From contig NZ_BOOZ01000013.1 in the NCBI RefSeq assembly GCF_016863495.1, positions 1 through 64,000 on the forward strand: a stretch of 64,000 nt of DNA, in the 5' to 3' direction. Made by a program: the position numbers and the translations under genes. Shown here in pieces: positions 26,309 to 35,710 of this stretch. The notes under the pieces were generated by a model. That model saw nothing but the letters and a program-made list of their open reading frames with translations. It did no database searches and was not told the DNA's origin. How positions within the stretch are numbered: the stretch's first letter is position 1; every line of letters starts with the position of its first letter. The stretch is from Micromonospora andamanensis (GTDB lineage: Bacteria; Actinomycetota; Actinomycetes; Mycobacteriales; Micromonosporaceae).

Positions 26309-27571
26309 TCAGAGCCGCTCGACTGTGGGGCCGGTGCAGCGGTTGCGGGTGTCGAAGACGTACCGGGCGTGCCGGACCACCAGGTCGTAGTCGAACACGT
26401 CGTGATCGGTGACCACCACGACACCGTCGGCCTCGCGCAGCTCACGCTCGGTCAGGTCGACGGTGAGCACCCCGTCGGGCAGGTGGTGCGCCTCGGCGTA
26501 CGGCTCGACCGCCCGGACCTCGGCGCCGAGTTCGCGTAGCCGCCGGGCGACCTCGACGGCGGGCGAGTCGCGCATGTCCCCGGTGTTGCGCTTGTACGCC
26601 AGGCCGAGCAGCAGCAGGCGGGCGTCCTTGACGGCCCGACCGGAACGGTTCAACCCGGCCATCACCCGCTGCGCCACGTGTTCGGGCATCTCGTGGTTGA
26701 CGTCGTTGGCCAGCTCGATGAACCGGAACTGCCGACCGAGGCGGCGCTTGACCTGCCAGGAGAGGTAGCAGGGGTCGATCGGCAGGCAGTGCCCGCCGAC
26801 ACCGGGACCGGGCCGGAACGGCATGAACCCGAACGGCTTCGTCTCGGCCGCTTCGATGGCCTGCCACACGTCGATGTCGAGCTGGTGCGAGAGCATCGTC
26901 AGCTCGTTGACCAGGGCGATGTTGACCTGGCGGAAGGTGTTCTCGATCAGCTTGGTCAACTCGGCCACCCGGGTCGAGTCCACCGGCACCGTCCGCTCCA
27001 CCAGACGCCTGTAGAACGAGTCGACCCGGGCCAGCGCGGCCGCGTCCACCCCGGAAACCACCTTCGGGGTGTTCGCCAACCGCCAGGTCGGGTTGCCCGG
27101 GTCGATGCGTTCCGGGCTGTACCCGAGGTGGAAGTCTCCGGGACTGCGCAGCCCGCTGGCCGCCTCCAGCAACGGGCGGAGCAACTCCTCGGTGGTGCCG
27201 GGATAGGTGGTGGACTCCAGCACCACCGTGCAGCCGGGCCGCAGGTACGGTCCGATCCCCGTGCCGGCCTGCTCCACGAAGCTCAGGTCGGGAGTGCCGT
27301 CGCGCAGCGGAGTGGGCACCGTGATGACGCAGATGTCGAAGTCCTTGGCCTCGGCGTACTCCGTGCTCGGCCGGTACCGGCCGCTGGCCAGGGCGCGGCC
27401 GAGCCGGTCGGCGGGGATGTCGGACACGAACGACTCACCTGAGGCGAGCCGCTTGACCCGGTCGGCGTCGACGTCGAGACCGACCACGTCCAGACCGGCT
27501 TCGACGGCCTGCATGGCCAGCGGAAGACCCACGTAACCCTGGCCGACGACGACCAACTTCTCCACGCTCAC
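26309..27571 (-). CDS. Nucleotide-sugar dehydrogenase (UDP-GlcNAc/ManNAc type)
   Basis: 420 residues from GTG 27571, where GGGAG lies 5 bases upstream; an in-frame GTG at 27565 is possible. The NAD-binding Rossmann fold has KLVVVGQGYVGLPLA; the centre has LIENTFRQVNIALVNEL; the active-site Cys lies in GVGGHCLPIDPCYLSW; the C-terminal domain has LLLGLAYKRNTGDMRDSPA. The order and the FGFMPFRPGPG segment fit WbpA/WecC-type enzymes, which oxidise UDP-HexNAc twice to the uronic acid for surface polysaccharide. It stands alone here; polysaccharide genes lie about 11 kb away at 38.9-42.3 kb. Confidence 0.9.
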   Translation of the reverse strand: MSVEKLVVVGQGYVGLPLAMQAVEAGLDVVGLDVDADRVKRLASGESFVSDIPADRLGRALASGRYRPSTEYAEAKDFDICVITVPTPLRDGTPDLSFVEQAGTGIGPYLRPGCTVVLESTTYPGTTEELLRPLLEAASGLRSPGDFHLGYSPERIDPGNPTWRLANTPKVVSGVDAAALARVDSFYRRLVERTVPVDSTRVAELTKLIENTFRQVNIALVNELTMLSHQLDIDVWQAIEAAETKPFGFMPFRPGPGVGGHCLPIDPCYLSWQVKRRLGRQFRFIELANDVNHEMPEHVAQRVMAGLNRSGRAVKDARLLLLGLAYKRNTGDMRDSPAVEVARRLRELGAEVRAVEPYAEAHHLPDGVLTVDLTERELREADGVVVVTDHDVFDYDLVVRHARYVFDTRNRCTGPTVERL

Positions 27572-27677
27572 CCGAACTCCCGACCGGTAGGAGATAACTG
27601 CTGGTGAGGAGCCTAGAGCGCAGTGTGGTGCCGTACGTCCGTTTCGGGGAATTCGAGAAGGTTGGGGCCGGTGGGAC

Positions 27678-29036
27678 TCAGCTCTCGCCCTCGCCGGCGC
27701 CCGGCGGCTCCCCGTCGGGTGGGGTGGTGGGTGTCGACGGCGTGGGGGATGCCGGCGGGGTGGGGCTGCTCGACGTGCCCGTCGGCTCCGGGTCAGGGCT
27801 GGGTGTGGTCGGTTCCGGTGACGCCGGTTCGCTCGGCTCGCTGGGTTGCGGCGAGGACGGCTCGGGCGACGGGGACTCGGTCGCCCGGCTGGTCGAGCCG
27901 GCCGGCCGCAGCGGCACCTGCGCCGGTGCGCTCTCCTGCGGGCTCGGCGACGCCTCTTCCCCGTCGGTGGACTCGGCCGTCGGGGCGGTGGTGGGCAGCT
28001 TGACCGCCGGGGTGTTCGCCTCCTGCGTGGCACCGAGCGCGGCACCGAGCGCCGTCAACCCGACAAGCGCGGCGGTGAACGCGCCCACGAGTTTCCCGCG
28101 GCGTCGTTGGCGTGGCGGTGCGTCGATCACCGGTAGCCCGGTGCGGGTGTCCGGCCCCGCGTCGCGCAGGGCCGTGGCCATCGGGACCACTGTCGTGGGC
28201 AGGGAGCCCTCCGACACGGCCGCCCGCGCCGCCTCCGCCATCGCCGCGCCGCTGCTGAACCTGTCGGCCGGGTCCTTGGCCAGCGCCCGGTCGACAAGCA
28301 ACCGGACCGCTTCCGGGATGTCGTGCGGCAGCTCCGGCGGCGGATCGTCGAGATGCCGGACGGCGACCTGGAGCGGGTTGTCGCCGGTGAACGGTGGGCT
28401 GCCGGTCAGGCAGCAGTAGGCCACCGCGCCGAGCGCGTACAGGTCGGTCGCCCCGGAGACCGGTCGCCCGGCGGCCTGCTCGGGCGCCATGTAGAGCGCG
28501 GTACCCGGAACGGCGTTCGTGCTGGTGATGCTCGTTACGTTCGTCGAGCGGGCGACCCCGAAGTCCACCAGGACGACAGTGCCGTCCTCCTGGATCAGCA
28601 GGTTGCTCGGCTTGACGTCGCGGTGCACGATCCCGCCGAGGTGCGCGGCGTGCAGCGCCTGGGCCGCCTGCGCCACCACGGACATGGCCACGCCCACGTC
28701 CAGGCGCCCCTCGGCCTCGATCCGCTTCGACAGCGGCTGGCCGGTGACGAACTCCATGACGAGGTAGTCGGCGCGGCCACCGCCGGGCAGGTCGTCCTCA
28801 CCGCAGTCGTAGACCTGCACGATCCCCGGGTGTCGCAGCGCCGCCATGATCCGTGCCTCGGCGCGGAACCGGGCGATGAAGTCGGGGTCGGAGACGAGGG
28901 CGGGCAGCAGCACCTTGACCGCCACCTGCCGCCCGAGGATCAGGTCGGTCGCCCGCCAGACGTCGCCCATGCCGCCCGTGGCGACACGCTCGTCCAAGCG
29001 GTACCGACCGCTGAGTACGACCTCCGAAGACAACAC
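27678..29036 (-). CDS. Membrane-anchored Ser/Thr protein kinase (PknB-like, no PASTA)
   Basis: 452 residues from GTG 29036. The kinase domain has the glycine loop VATGGMGDVW, Lys41 in AVKVLLP, catalytic HRDVKPSNLL and VDFGVARS, and an APE-like MAPEQAAGR. After residue ~275 come a basic juxtamembrane stretch, one transmembrane segment (VGAFTAALVGLTALGAALGA) and a ~110-residue Pro/Ser/Thr/Glu-rich tail outside the membrane. There are no PASTA repeats, so it is not the muropeptide-sensing PknB itself. It is divergent from a sigma factor gene, with a 508-base spacer. The start follows a leaderless -10. Confidence 0.92.
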   Translation of the reverse strand: MLSSEVVLSGRYRLDERVATGGMGDVWRATDLILGRQVAVKVLLPALVSDPDFIARFRAEARIMAALRHPGIVQVYDCGEDDLPGGGRADYLVMEFVTGQPLSKRIEAEGRLDVGVAMSVVAQAAQALHAAHLGGIVHRDVKPSNLLIQEDGTVVLVDFGVARSTNVTSITSTNAVPGTALYMAPEQAAGRPVSGATDLYALGAVAYCCLTGSPPFTGDNPLQVAVRHLDDPPPELPHDIPEAVRLLVDRALAKDPADRFSSGAAMAEAARAAVSEGSLPTTVVPMATALRDAGPDTRTGLPVIDAPPRQRRRGKLVGAFTAALVGLTALGAALGATQEANTPAVKLPTTAPTAESTDGEEASPSPQESAPAQVPLRPAGSTSRATESPSPEPSSPQPSEPSEPASPEPTTPSPDPEPTGTSSSPTPPASPTPSTPTTPPDGEPPGAGEGES

Positions 29037-29042
29037 GGCACC

Positions 29043-29048
29043 ACCGTA
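29043..29048 (-). promoter_or_regulatory. -10 element of a leaderless promoter
   Basis: TACGGT on the minus strand, 6 bases before the kinase GTG at 29036. Confidence 0.6.
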
Positions 29049-29544
29049 CCCACCGCGAGCCCGAACGGCGCGCCGGCGGGTCGGGCCCCACCGCTCGCCG
29101 CCGCGAAGTCGTGGCCGGTCGGAGCCGCCGAGCACCGACCGCCGTCGTCCCGGGGTGACTTCATCGACACCGGGCGTCACCTTTCGCCCGCGCCGAACCC
29201 CGGTCGGTTGGCCAGCGGGGCGTCCGCAGCGTCGTCGGCCCCCGGCGCGTTACGGCGAATCGCTGGGCAGGCGGTAGACAATTCTCACTGCCCGTGCGGC
29301 CTTCCGCTGCTGCCCGACCGCGTCGACACCGCCCGCCGGGTCGAAACGACAGTACAGCCGGGTCAGGTTGTGGTCCTCGACGTTGTCGGCGAGAATCCGC
29401 TACCGGGTCGTACGGGCCCGGTTCGGTTCAGGTCGACGGGGGTGGGGTGCGGATCGGGGTCCGGCGCGCGGGACGGGCCGAGACGACGCGTGTCCGCTCC
29501 GGGGACTGGCGTACCGAGGTCCGGCGGCCGGCGGCGGTGCGAGC
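29049..29544. other. Divergent spacer between kinase and sigma factor genes
   Basis: About 500 bases without a supported gene. Several frames are open but show no domain or start signal. The segment near 29277-29300 is somewhat AT-richer and could hold the sigma-factor promoter; I cannot assign a consensus. Confidence 0.5.
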
Positions 29545-30201
29545 GTGACAGGTGAACTGGAACAGCTTGTCGAGGCCGCCCGCGCCGGTGACGAGGACGC
29601 CTTCCGTCAGCTCTACCGCAACCTGCAGCCCGGGCTGTTGCGCTACCTGACCGCCCTGGTCGGTGCGGACGCCGAGGACGTCGCGTCGGAGACCTGGTTG
29701 CAGGTCGCCCGCGACCTGCCCACCTTCACCGGTGGCGAGTTCCGCGCCTGGGCGGTCACCATCGCCCGCAACCGGGCCATGGACCATCTGCGCCGGCAAC
29801 GCCGTCGCCCCGCACTGTCAGTGCCGGTGCAGGAACTCAGTGAGCTGGCCGGGGACGCCGACACCGCTGAGCGGGCGGGGGAGAGCCTCGGCACCGAGGC
29901 GGCGCTCGCGATGATCGCCAGCCTGCCACCCCGGGAGGCCGAGGCGGTGCTGCTGCGTGCCGTGATCGGGCTCGACGCCGAGACCGCGGGACGGGTGCTC
30001 GGGCGTCGGGCCGGTGCGGTGCGTACCGCTGCGCATCGTGGCCTGCGTCGGCTCGCGGTGCTGCTGGACCAGCAGGGCGCGGCAGGCGCCCCGGGCGACG
30101 CGGTGGCCGGGGCGGGCGACGTCCCGGCCGGGCCGAGGGCCGAGGCTCGGCCGCGTCAGCGTGCCGGGTTGCCGCCCCAGACCGAACCCGTGGACGGCTG
30201 A
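29545..30201 (+). CDS. ECF-like RNA polymerase sigma factor
   Basis: 218 residues from GTG 29545, chosen because sigma region 2 starts soon after. Region 2 has DEDAFRQLYRNLQPGLLRYL, then DAEDVASETWLQVARDL and FRAWAVTIARNRAMDHLRR; region 4 has LPPREAEAVLLRAVIGLDAETAGRVLGRRAGAVRT. A ~40-residue disordered Ala/Pro/Arg tail follows. The downstream gene starts one base after the stop and encodes a single-pass membrane protein, the usual place for an anti-sigma factor. No ECF-type target promoter was identified. Confidence 0.9.
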   Translation: MTGELEQLVEAARAGDEDAFRQLYRNLQPGLLRYLTALVGADAEDVASETWLQVARDLPTFTGGEFRAWAVTIARNRAMDHLRRQRRRPALSVPVQELSELAGDADTAERAGESLGTEAALAMIASLPPREAEAVLLRAVIGLDAETAGRVLGRRAGAVRTAAHRGLRRLAVLLDQQGAAGAPGDAVAGAGDVPAGPRAEARPRQRAGLPPQTEPVDG

Positions 30202-30202
30202 C

Positions 30203-30946
30203 ATGCGCGGACTCCGGGTGATGCTGAGCCGGTCGTCGCGCGTCGACCACGAACGGCTGCTGGACGCCGCCCGCGCGACCCGCTCGCCGCGGCCGGCGCC
30301 GGGGCCCGGTGACCCGCTCGCCAGCCTGCTGCGGGCCGCCGCCGCTCCGGCCCGGGAACGGGAACTCGCCGGCGAGGAGGCCGCCGTCGCGGCCTTTCGC
30401 GCCGCCCACCTGACCGAGGCCACGGACGCGGTGACCCGGCGACGACGACACCGGCTCACCGTCGGCGCCCTGGCCTGGGTCGCCGGGGTGGCGGCCACCG
30501 CCACCGCCGGTGCCGCCCTGGCCGCAGTGGGTCTGGACCGCTCCGGCCCGACACCGCCGCCGGCTGTCACCAGCCCGGCCGCGCCCGAACCCACCATCGG
30601 GCCGGGCACCCCCACGGGTGAGCCTTCCGCTGTCCCGACCGCTCCGACCGACGGCCCTACCGCTGGTGCGACCTCGGTTCCACCGACGTCTCCGCCCGGT
30701 GCGTCGCTGACCCCGAGCCCCGAGGCCACCGACCACGTGGGGCCGGGTAACTCCGACAACACCACGGACCGTCCGGGCCTCTGTCGGGCCTACCTGGCCA
30801 AGTCGGAACGGCAGCGGGAGAAGGCCCTGGACCGGCCCGCCTTCAACGAACTGGTGGTCGCGGCCGGCGGCGCGGAACACGTCGAGGGGTACTGCCGGAA
30901 CCTGCGGAGCGAGTCCGACCCGGACTCGACCACGGGCGCGGACTGA
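30203..30946 (+). CDS. Single-pass membrane protein, putative anti-sigma partner
   Basis: 247 residues from ATG 30203, with the sigma factor stop immediately upstream. The ~95-residue N-terminal half is helical and charged (SRVDHERLLDAARATRS, EREL...EEAAVAAFRAAHL), followed by one transmembrane helix (TVGALAWVAGVAATATAGAALAA), a Pro/Thr/Ser-rich linker of ~90 residues, and a C-terminal helix pair with two Cys (GLCRAYLAKSERQREKAL and VEGYCRNLRSE). The HXXXCXXC zinc motif of ZAS anti-sigma factors is absent, so the role rests on gene order only. Confidence 0.7.
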   Translation: MRGLRVMLSRSSRVDHERLLDAARATRSPRPAPGPGDPLASLLRAAAAPARERELAGEEAAVAAFRAAHLTEATDAVTRRRRHRLTVGALAWVAGVAATATAGAALAAVGLDRSGPTPPPAVTSPAAPEPTIGPGTPTGEPSAVPTAPTDGPTAGATSVPPTSPPGASLTPSPEATDHVGPGNSDNTTDRPGLCRAYLAKSERQREKALDRPAFNELVVAAGGAEHVEGYCRNLRSESDPDSTTGAD

Positions 30947-31239
30947 GCCAACCGACACCGTGATCCCGGCGGCCCGCGCGGGCGCGGCCGGCCGGGTACC
31001 CCGGCGAATGTTGACTGAATCGTGAAATCCGTTCGACGGGCGGTCGGCCCCTGCTACACAGATGGTGGCGGAGCCGCCCGTGCCGACACCGGCTGAAGCC
31101 CCTCGTCAACCCGCCGTCGTGGGCGATGTGCCGTGCGGCCGGAGCCGACGCGTCGGCGCCGTGCGGTTCAGGTTCACCCGGATCCGATGTCACAGGGGTG
31201 GGCTACCGTGGCCGCGGATCCGACCGGAAGGAGCCACAC

Positions 31240-32475
31240 ATGGTGATGTCACCGGAGGTGGACCAGGTCCCGGTGCTGCGGGACAGCGCCGCAGCCGCCC
31301 GGCACCTCGCCCGGATCTGCTTCAAGACCGGTCCGCCCGTCCTCACCGGGGTCGAGCTGGAATGGACGGTCCATGACGCTGTCGATCCGGTCCGCCCCGT
31401 CGACGCCGCACGGCTTCGCGCGGCACTGGGGCCATATGGCCCCACCACGCTGGACCCGACCAGCCCCGCCCTGCGCCTGCTGCGGGGCAGCACGATGACC
31501 GTCGAGCCCGGCGGGCAACTGGAGATCTCCACCCCACCGCGAGCCGGCGTCGCCGCGCTCATCGAAGCCACCCAGTCCGACGTGGAGCAGGCCAGCAGAC
31601 TGTTGGGCGCCGCCGGGCTGACGCTCGGCCGGGCCGGCATCGACCCGTACCGACCTCCCCAGCCCGTGATCGACACCCCCCGCTACCGCGCGATGCGGCA
31701 GGTCTTCGACCGTCGTGGTGCCGCCGGGCGGACGATGATGTACAGCACGGCCGGCCTGCAGATCTGCCTCGACGCGGGGCAGCCGGAGCACCTCCTGTCC
31801 CGTTGGCGACTGGTCCACGCGGCCGGGCCGCCGCTGCTCGCCGCCTTCGCCACCGCCGGCCGCCACGCCGGCCGGGACACCGGCTGGGCATCGGCCCGGA
31901 TGGGCGCCTGGTGGCGCATCGATCCGGCCCGCACCGCCCCGGTCTGGACGCCCGATCTGGCCGACCGGGATCCGGTGGCCGCCTGGACGGCGTACGTGCT
32001 GGCCGCCCCACTGCTCTGCGTGCGCTCGGACGGCCCGGACTGGACCGCGCCGCCGGACGTGACGTTCGCCGACTGGATCGACGGGGCGTTGCACCGGCCA
32101 CCCCGCGTCGACGACCTGGAATACCACGTCAGCACGCTCTTCCCCCCGGTACGCCCCCGCGGCTACCTGGAGATCCGCTACCTCGACGCACAACCCGGGC
32201 GGGGCTGGATCCTGCCGCTGGCGGTGCTCAGCGCGCTGCTCAGCGGCCCCGACACGACCGCCGCGGCGATCGAGGTGACCGCACCCGCCGCCGACGGCTG
32301 GCACCGTGCCGCCCGACACGGACTGCGGGACGTGACCCTGGCCCGGGCCGCCGCGGGCCTGTTCGACCTGGCCCGGGGCGCGTTGCCGCGGCTGGCACTG
32401 CCGTCGGCCCTGCACCGGGAAATCGACAACGGATTACGGCGGCGGCGTGAGGCCGCGGAGAGGAGCCGGCGGTGA
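31240..32475 (+). CDS. egtA: Glutamate-cysteine ligase EgtA
   Basis: 411 residues. GVELEWTVHD near the N-terminus holds the metal-binding Glu typical of the GCS2 family; LRLLRGSTMTVEPGGQLEIST and TAGLQICLD follow in the expected order. EgtA makes gamma-glutamylcysteine, the sulfur donor for ergothioneine. Micromonosporaceae also use mycothiol, so a dedicated enzyme fits this operon. GGAAGGAG lies 6 bases before the ATG; the stop overlaps the egtB start (4 bases). TACCGT at 31205-31210 is a possible -10. Confidence 0.93.
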   Translation: MVMSPEVDQVPVLRDSAAAARHLARICFKTGPPVLTGVELEWTVHDAVDPVRPVDAARLRAALGPYGPTTLDPTSPALRLLRGSTMTVEPGGQLEISTPPRAGVAALIEATQSDVEQASRLLGAAGLTLGRAGIDPYRPPQPVIDTPRYRAMRQVFDRRGAAGRTMMYSTAGLQICLDAGQPEHLLSRWRLVHAAGPPLLAAFATAGRHAGRDTGWASARMGAWWRIDPARTAPVWTPDLADRDPVAAWTAYVLAAPLLCVRSDGPDWTAPPDVTFADWIDGALHRPPRVDDLEYHVSTLFPPVRPRGYLEIRYLDAQPGRGWILPLAVLSALLSGPDTTAAAIEVTAPAADGWHRAARHGLRDVTLARAAAGLFDLARGALPRLALPSALHREIDNGLRRRREAAERSRR

Positions 32476-33806
32476 CCGACATCAGCATCGACCGCGACGC
32501 CGAGGGCCTACGCGGCCGGATCGCGGCGGAACTGGCGCGTACCCGCGCCCGCACCGTCCTGTTGACCGAGGCGGTGGACGACGCCGATCTGATCCGCCAG
32601 CACTCACCGTTGATGTCCCCGCTGGTGTGGGACCTGGCGCACGTGGGCAACCAGGAGGAACTCTGGCTGGTCCGCGACGTCGGCGGGCGGGAGCCGGTCA
32701 GGTGCGACATCGACGACCTGTACGACGCGTTCAAGCAGCCGCGTCGGGACCGCCCGTCGCTGCCGCTGCTACCGCCGCCCGAGGCCCGCGCCTACCTGGC
32801 CACCGTCCGGGAGAAGGTGTACGACCTGTTGGACCGGGTCGCCTTCGACAACGGCCGGCTGGTCGCCGACGGTTTCGCCTTCGGCATGATCGTGCAGCAC
32901 GAGCAGCAGCACGACGAGACGATGCTCGCCACCCACCAGTTGCGATCCGGTCCCGCCGCGCTGCACGCGCCGCCCCCACCGGAGCCGACCGGCTGGGTGC
33001 CCGCCGAGGTGCTGGTGCCGGCCGGCCCGTTCCAGATGGGCACCGACGCCGACCCGTGGGCACTGGACAACGAGCGCCCGGCGCACCGCGTGGACCTGCC
33101 CGCGTACGTCATCGACGCCGCACCTGTCACAAACGGCGCGTACCGCGCCTTCATCGCCGACGGGGGATACGACGACCCCCGCTGGTGGAGCGAGGCGGGC
33201 TGGCAGCATCGCAGGCAGGCCGGGCTCAGCGCGCCCATGCACTGGCGGCGGGACGGAGACGGCTGGTCCTACCTGCGGTTCGGCACCTGGTCCCGGGTAC
33301 GCGACGACGAGCCGGTGGTGCACGTCTGCTTCCACGAGGCACAGGCGTACGCCACCTGGGCGGGCAAGCGGCTGCCCACCGAGGCGGAATGGGAGAAGGC
33401 CGCCCGGTGGGACCCGGCGACCGGTCGGTCCCGCCGGTATCCGTGGGGCGACGGTGACCCCACGGCGGCCCACGCCAACCTGGGCCAACGGCACCTGTCA
33501 CCGGCGCCGGTGGGCGCCTACCCGGCGGGCGCCTCACCGCTGGGTGTGCATCAGCTCATCGGCGATGTGTGGGAGTGGACCGCCACCCCCTTCCGGGGCT
33601 ACCCGGGCTTCGCCGCCTTCCCGTACCGGGAATACTCCGAGGTCTTCTTCGGCGACGACTACCAGGTGCTGCGGGGCGGATCGTTCGGCACCGACCAGGC
33701 GGCCTGCCGCGGCACGTTCCGCAACTGGGACTACCCCATCCGTCGACAGATCTTCAGCGGCTTCCGCTGCGCCCGCGACGCCCGGCCCGACGAGGCGCAC
33801 CAGTGA
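32472..33806 (+). CDS. egtB: Ergothioneine sulfoxide synthase EgtB
   Basis: 444 residues. The N-terminal DinB-type domain supplies the iron ligands, visible as the His of WDLAHVGNQEEL and the HxxxH of IVQHEQQHDETML. The C-terminal FGE-sulfatase domain has PFQMGTDADPWALDNERP, FIADGGYDDPRWWS, GKRLPTEAEWEKAAR and LRGGSFGTDQAACRGTFRNW. EgtB joins gamma-glutamylcysteine to trimethylhistidine (hercynine) with oxygen and non-haem iron. The gene starts inside the egtA stop and ends 22 bases before egtC. Confidence 0.96.
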   Translation: MTDISIDRDAEGLRGRIAAELARTRARTVLLTEAVDDADLIRQHSPLMSPLVWDLAHVGNQEELWLVRDVGGREPVRCDIDDLYDAFKQPRRDRPSLPLLPPPEARAYLATVREKVYDLLDRVAFDNGRLVADGFAFGMIVQHEQQHDETMLATHQLRSGPAALHAPPPPEPTGWVPAEVLVPAGPFQMGTDADPWALDNERPAHRVDLPAYVIDAAPVTNGAYRAFIADGGYDDPRWWSEAGWQHRRQAGLSAPMHWRRDGDGWSYLRFGTWSRVRDDEPVVHVCFHEAQAYATWAGKRLPTEAEWEKAARWDPATGRSRRYPWGDGDPTAAHANLGQRHLSPAPVGAYPAGASPLGVHQLIGDVWEWTATPFRGYPGFAAFPYREYSEVFFGDDYQVLRGGSFGTDQAACRGTFRNWDYPIRRQIFSGFRCARDARPDEAHQ

Positions 33807-33828
33807 CGGTCCGGAAGCCGATCGCCTG

Positions 33829-34575
33829 ATGTGTCGACACCTGGCCTACCTGGGGCCGCCGCTGACCCTGCGTGAGCTGCTGTTCGATCCGCCGCACTCG
33901 CTGCTACGCCAGTCCTGGGCGCCACGCGACATGCGCGGCGGCGGCACCATCAACGCCGACGGCTTCGGCGTCGGGTGGTACCCGGACGGCGCGGCGCCGG
34001 TGCGGTACCGGCGGGCGCAGCCGATCTGGACCGACCCCACAATCGCCGAGTTGGCGGCGGTCACCTCGGCCGGCGCGGTGCTGGCCGCCGTCCGCTCGGC
34101 CACCGTCGGCATGGCGATCGTCGACACCGCCGCCGCGCCGTTCGCCGACGGTCGATGGCTGTTCAGCCACAACGGCGTGGTGCGGGGCTGGCCCGACTCG
34201 ATGGTCCCGCTCGCCGCCGAGCTACCCGTACGGGACCTGCTCACCCTCGATGCGACCACCGACTCGGCGCTGCTGTGGGCGCTGGTGCGCCACCGGTTGC
34301 GCGCTGGCGTCGGGCCGGCGCGGGCGGTGGCCGAGACGGTCACCTCGGTCGCCGCGGCGGCACCCGGGTCCCGGCTCAACCTGCTGCTCACCGACGGGCA
34401 CACGGTGGTCGCCAGCGCGGCCGGGCACGCCCTGTCGCTGCGTGCCACCACCGCCTCGGTGCTGCTGGTCTCCGAGCCGCACGACGACGAACCGGGGTGG
34501 CGTGAGGTGCCCGAGGGGCAACTCGTGCAGGCCACGGCGACCGAGGTGCGCCAGCGGGACCTGGCCGCGTGGTGA
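33829..34575 (+). CDS. egtC: Gamma-glutamyl hercynylcysteine sulfoxide hydrolase EgtC
   Basis: 248 residues of the class II amidotransferase (Ntn) family. Cys2 of MCRHLAYLGPP is the N-terminal nucleophile after Met removal; NADGFGVGWYP, WLFSHNGVVRGW and DSALLWALV follow as in EgtC and DUF1653-like relatives. It removes the gamma-glutamyl group from the EgtB product in ergothioneine assembly. Start at ATG 33829 is fixed by the need for Cys2. The gene is in one transcription unit with egtA, egtB and egtD; egtD follows after 75 bases. Confidence 0.95.
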   Translation: MCRHLAYLGPPLTLRELLFDPPHSLLRQSWAPRDMRGGGTINADGFGVGWYPDGAAPVRYRRAQPIWTDPTIAELAAVTSAGAVLAAVRSATVGMAIVDTAAAPFADGRWLFSHNGVVRGWPDSMVPLAAELPVRDLLTLDATTDSALLWALVRHRLRAGVGPARAVAETVTSVAAAAPGSRLNLLLTDGHTVVASAAGHALSLRATTASVLLVSEPHDDEPGWREVPEGQLVQATATEVRQRDLAAW

Positions 34576-34650
34576 GGCGGGCCGACGAAGCACCACCGGG
34601 CGTGCGCCGGGCCGCCCGCACCTGTCAGACACGACGGAAGGGGACAGCAG

Positions 34651-35616
34651 ATGGGCGTTGAGCCACTGGAGATTCACCTCGACGACCAGGACATCAGCCG
34701 CAGCCTGCGCCGGGACGTACGCCTCGGGTTGACCGCCACCGAGAAGTGGCTTCCGCCGAAGTGGTTCTACGACTCGCGGGGCAGCGAGCTGTTCGACGAG
34801 ATCACCCGCCTGCCGGAGTACTACCCGACCCGGGCCGAGCGTGCCGTCCTGGCCGAGCGGGCGGTGGAGGTCGCGGAGTTGACCGGCGCGAAGACGCTCA
34901 TCGAGCTGGGTTCCGGTTCCTCGGAGAAGACCCGCCTGCTGCTGGACGCCTTCACCCAGCGCGGCGGCCTCGGCACGTTCGTGCCGCTGGACGTGTCGGT
35001 GAGCGCGCTCGCCGGGTCCACCGCCACCCTCACCGCCGACTATCCGGGGCTGCGGGTACGCGGCATCGTCGGTGACTTCACCCGCCACCTGGATCACCTG
35101 CCGACCGGTGGGCGGCGGCTGGTCATCTTCCTGGGTGGCACGATCGGCAATCTGCTGCCGGCCGAACGGGCGGAGTTCGTCGCCGCGATGCGGGCCGCCC
35201 TGGAGCCGGGTGACTGGCTGCTTGTCGGTACCGACCTGGTCAAGGATCCGGCGGTGATCGTGCCCGCGTACGACGACGCGGCCGGAGTGACGGCGGAGTT
35301 CAACCGCAACGTGCTGCGGGTGCTCAACCGGGAACTCGACGCCGACTTCGACCCGGCGGCGTTTGCCCATGTCGCGCTCTGGAACCCGGCACAGGAGTGG
35401 ATCGAGATGCGGCTGCGGGCGGAGCGAGCCATGCGGGTGCGAGTGCTCGACCTGGATGTGGACTTCGCCGCCGGTGAGGACCTGCGGACCGAGGTGTCGG
35501 CGAAGTTCCGCCCGGCGGGGATCGCGGGCGAGCTGGCCGCGGCGGGATTCCGCACCGAGCGGTTCTGGACCGACCCGGACGGCCTGTTCGGGGTGACCCT
35601 CGCCCGCGCCGAGTGA
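34651..35616 (+). CDS. egtD: L-histidine N(alpha)-methyltransferase EgtD
   Basis: 321 residues, typical EgtD size. The substrate-binding N-terminal part has WFYDSRGSELFDEITRLPEYY, the SAM-binding fold has LIELGSGSSEKTRLLL, and later VIFLGGTIGNLLPAERAEF and EWIEMRLRAERAMRVRV. EgtD trimethylates histidine to hercynine, the first step of ergothioneine formation. It closes the operon: a 9-bp hairpin follows at 35647-35673. A PLP-dependent EgtE is not encoded next to it, so the final C-S lyase must be elsewhere or supplied by an unspecific enzyme. Confidence 0.96.
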   Translation: MGVEPLEIHLDDQDISRSLRRDVRLGLTATEKWLPPKWFYDSRGSELFDEITRLPEYYPTRAERAVLAERAVEVAELTGAKTLIELGSGSSEKTRLLLDAFTQRGGLGTFVPLDVSVSALAGSTATLTADYPGLRVRGIVGDFTRHLDHLPTGGRRLVIFLGGTIGNLLPAERAEFVAAMRAALEPGDWLLVGTDLVKDPAVIVPAYDDAAGVTAEFNRNVLRVLNRELDADFDPAAFAHVALWNPAQEWIEMRLRAERAMRVRVLDLDVDFAAGEDLRTEVSAKFRPAGIAGELAAAGFRTERFWTDPDGLFGVTLARAE

Positions 35617-35646
35617 GCGACAGGCGCCGTCCGCGCCGACCGTGGC

Positions 35647-35673
35647 GGGCCCGACCGCCCCCATGTCGGGCCC
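35647..35673 (+). terminator. Terminator of the egt operon
   Basis: Perfect 9-bp stem (35647-35655 with 35665-35673) and 9-base loop, 31 bases past the egtD stop. Confidence 0.75.
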
Positions 35674-35699
35674 CGGTGCTCCGCCGGAGGGTGGTCGGC

Positions 35700-35705
35700 T
35701 AGGCT
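35700..35705 (+). promoter_or_regulatory. -10 element before the manganese riboswitch
   Basis: TAGGCT, about 6 bases before the first riboswitch base (~35712), so the aptamer would start at the 5' end of the mRNA. Confidence 0.55.
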
Positions 35706-35710
35706 GGGCG

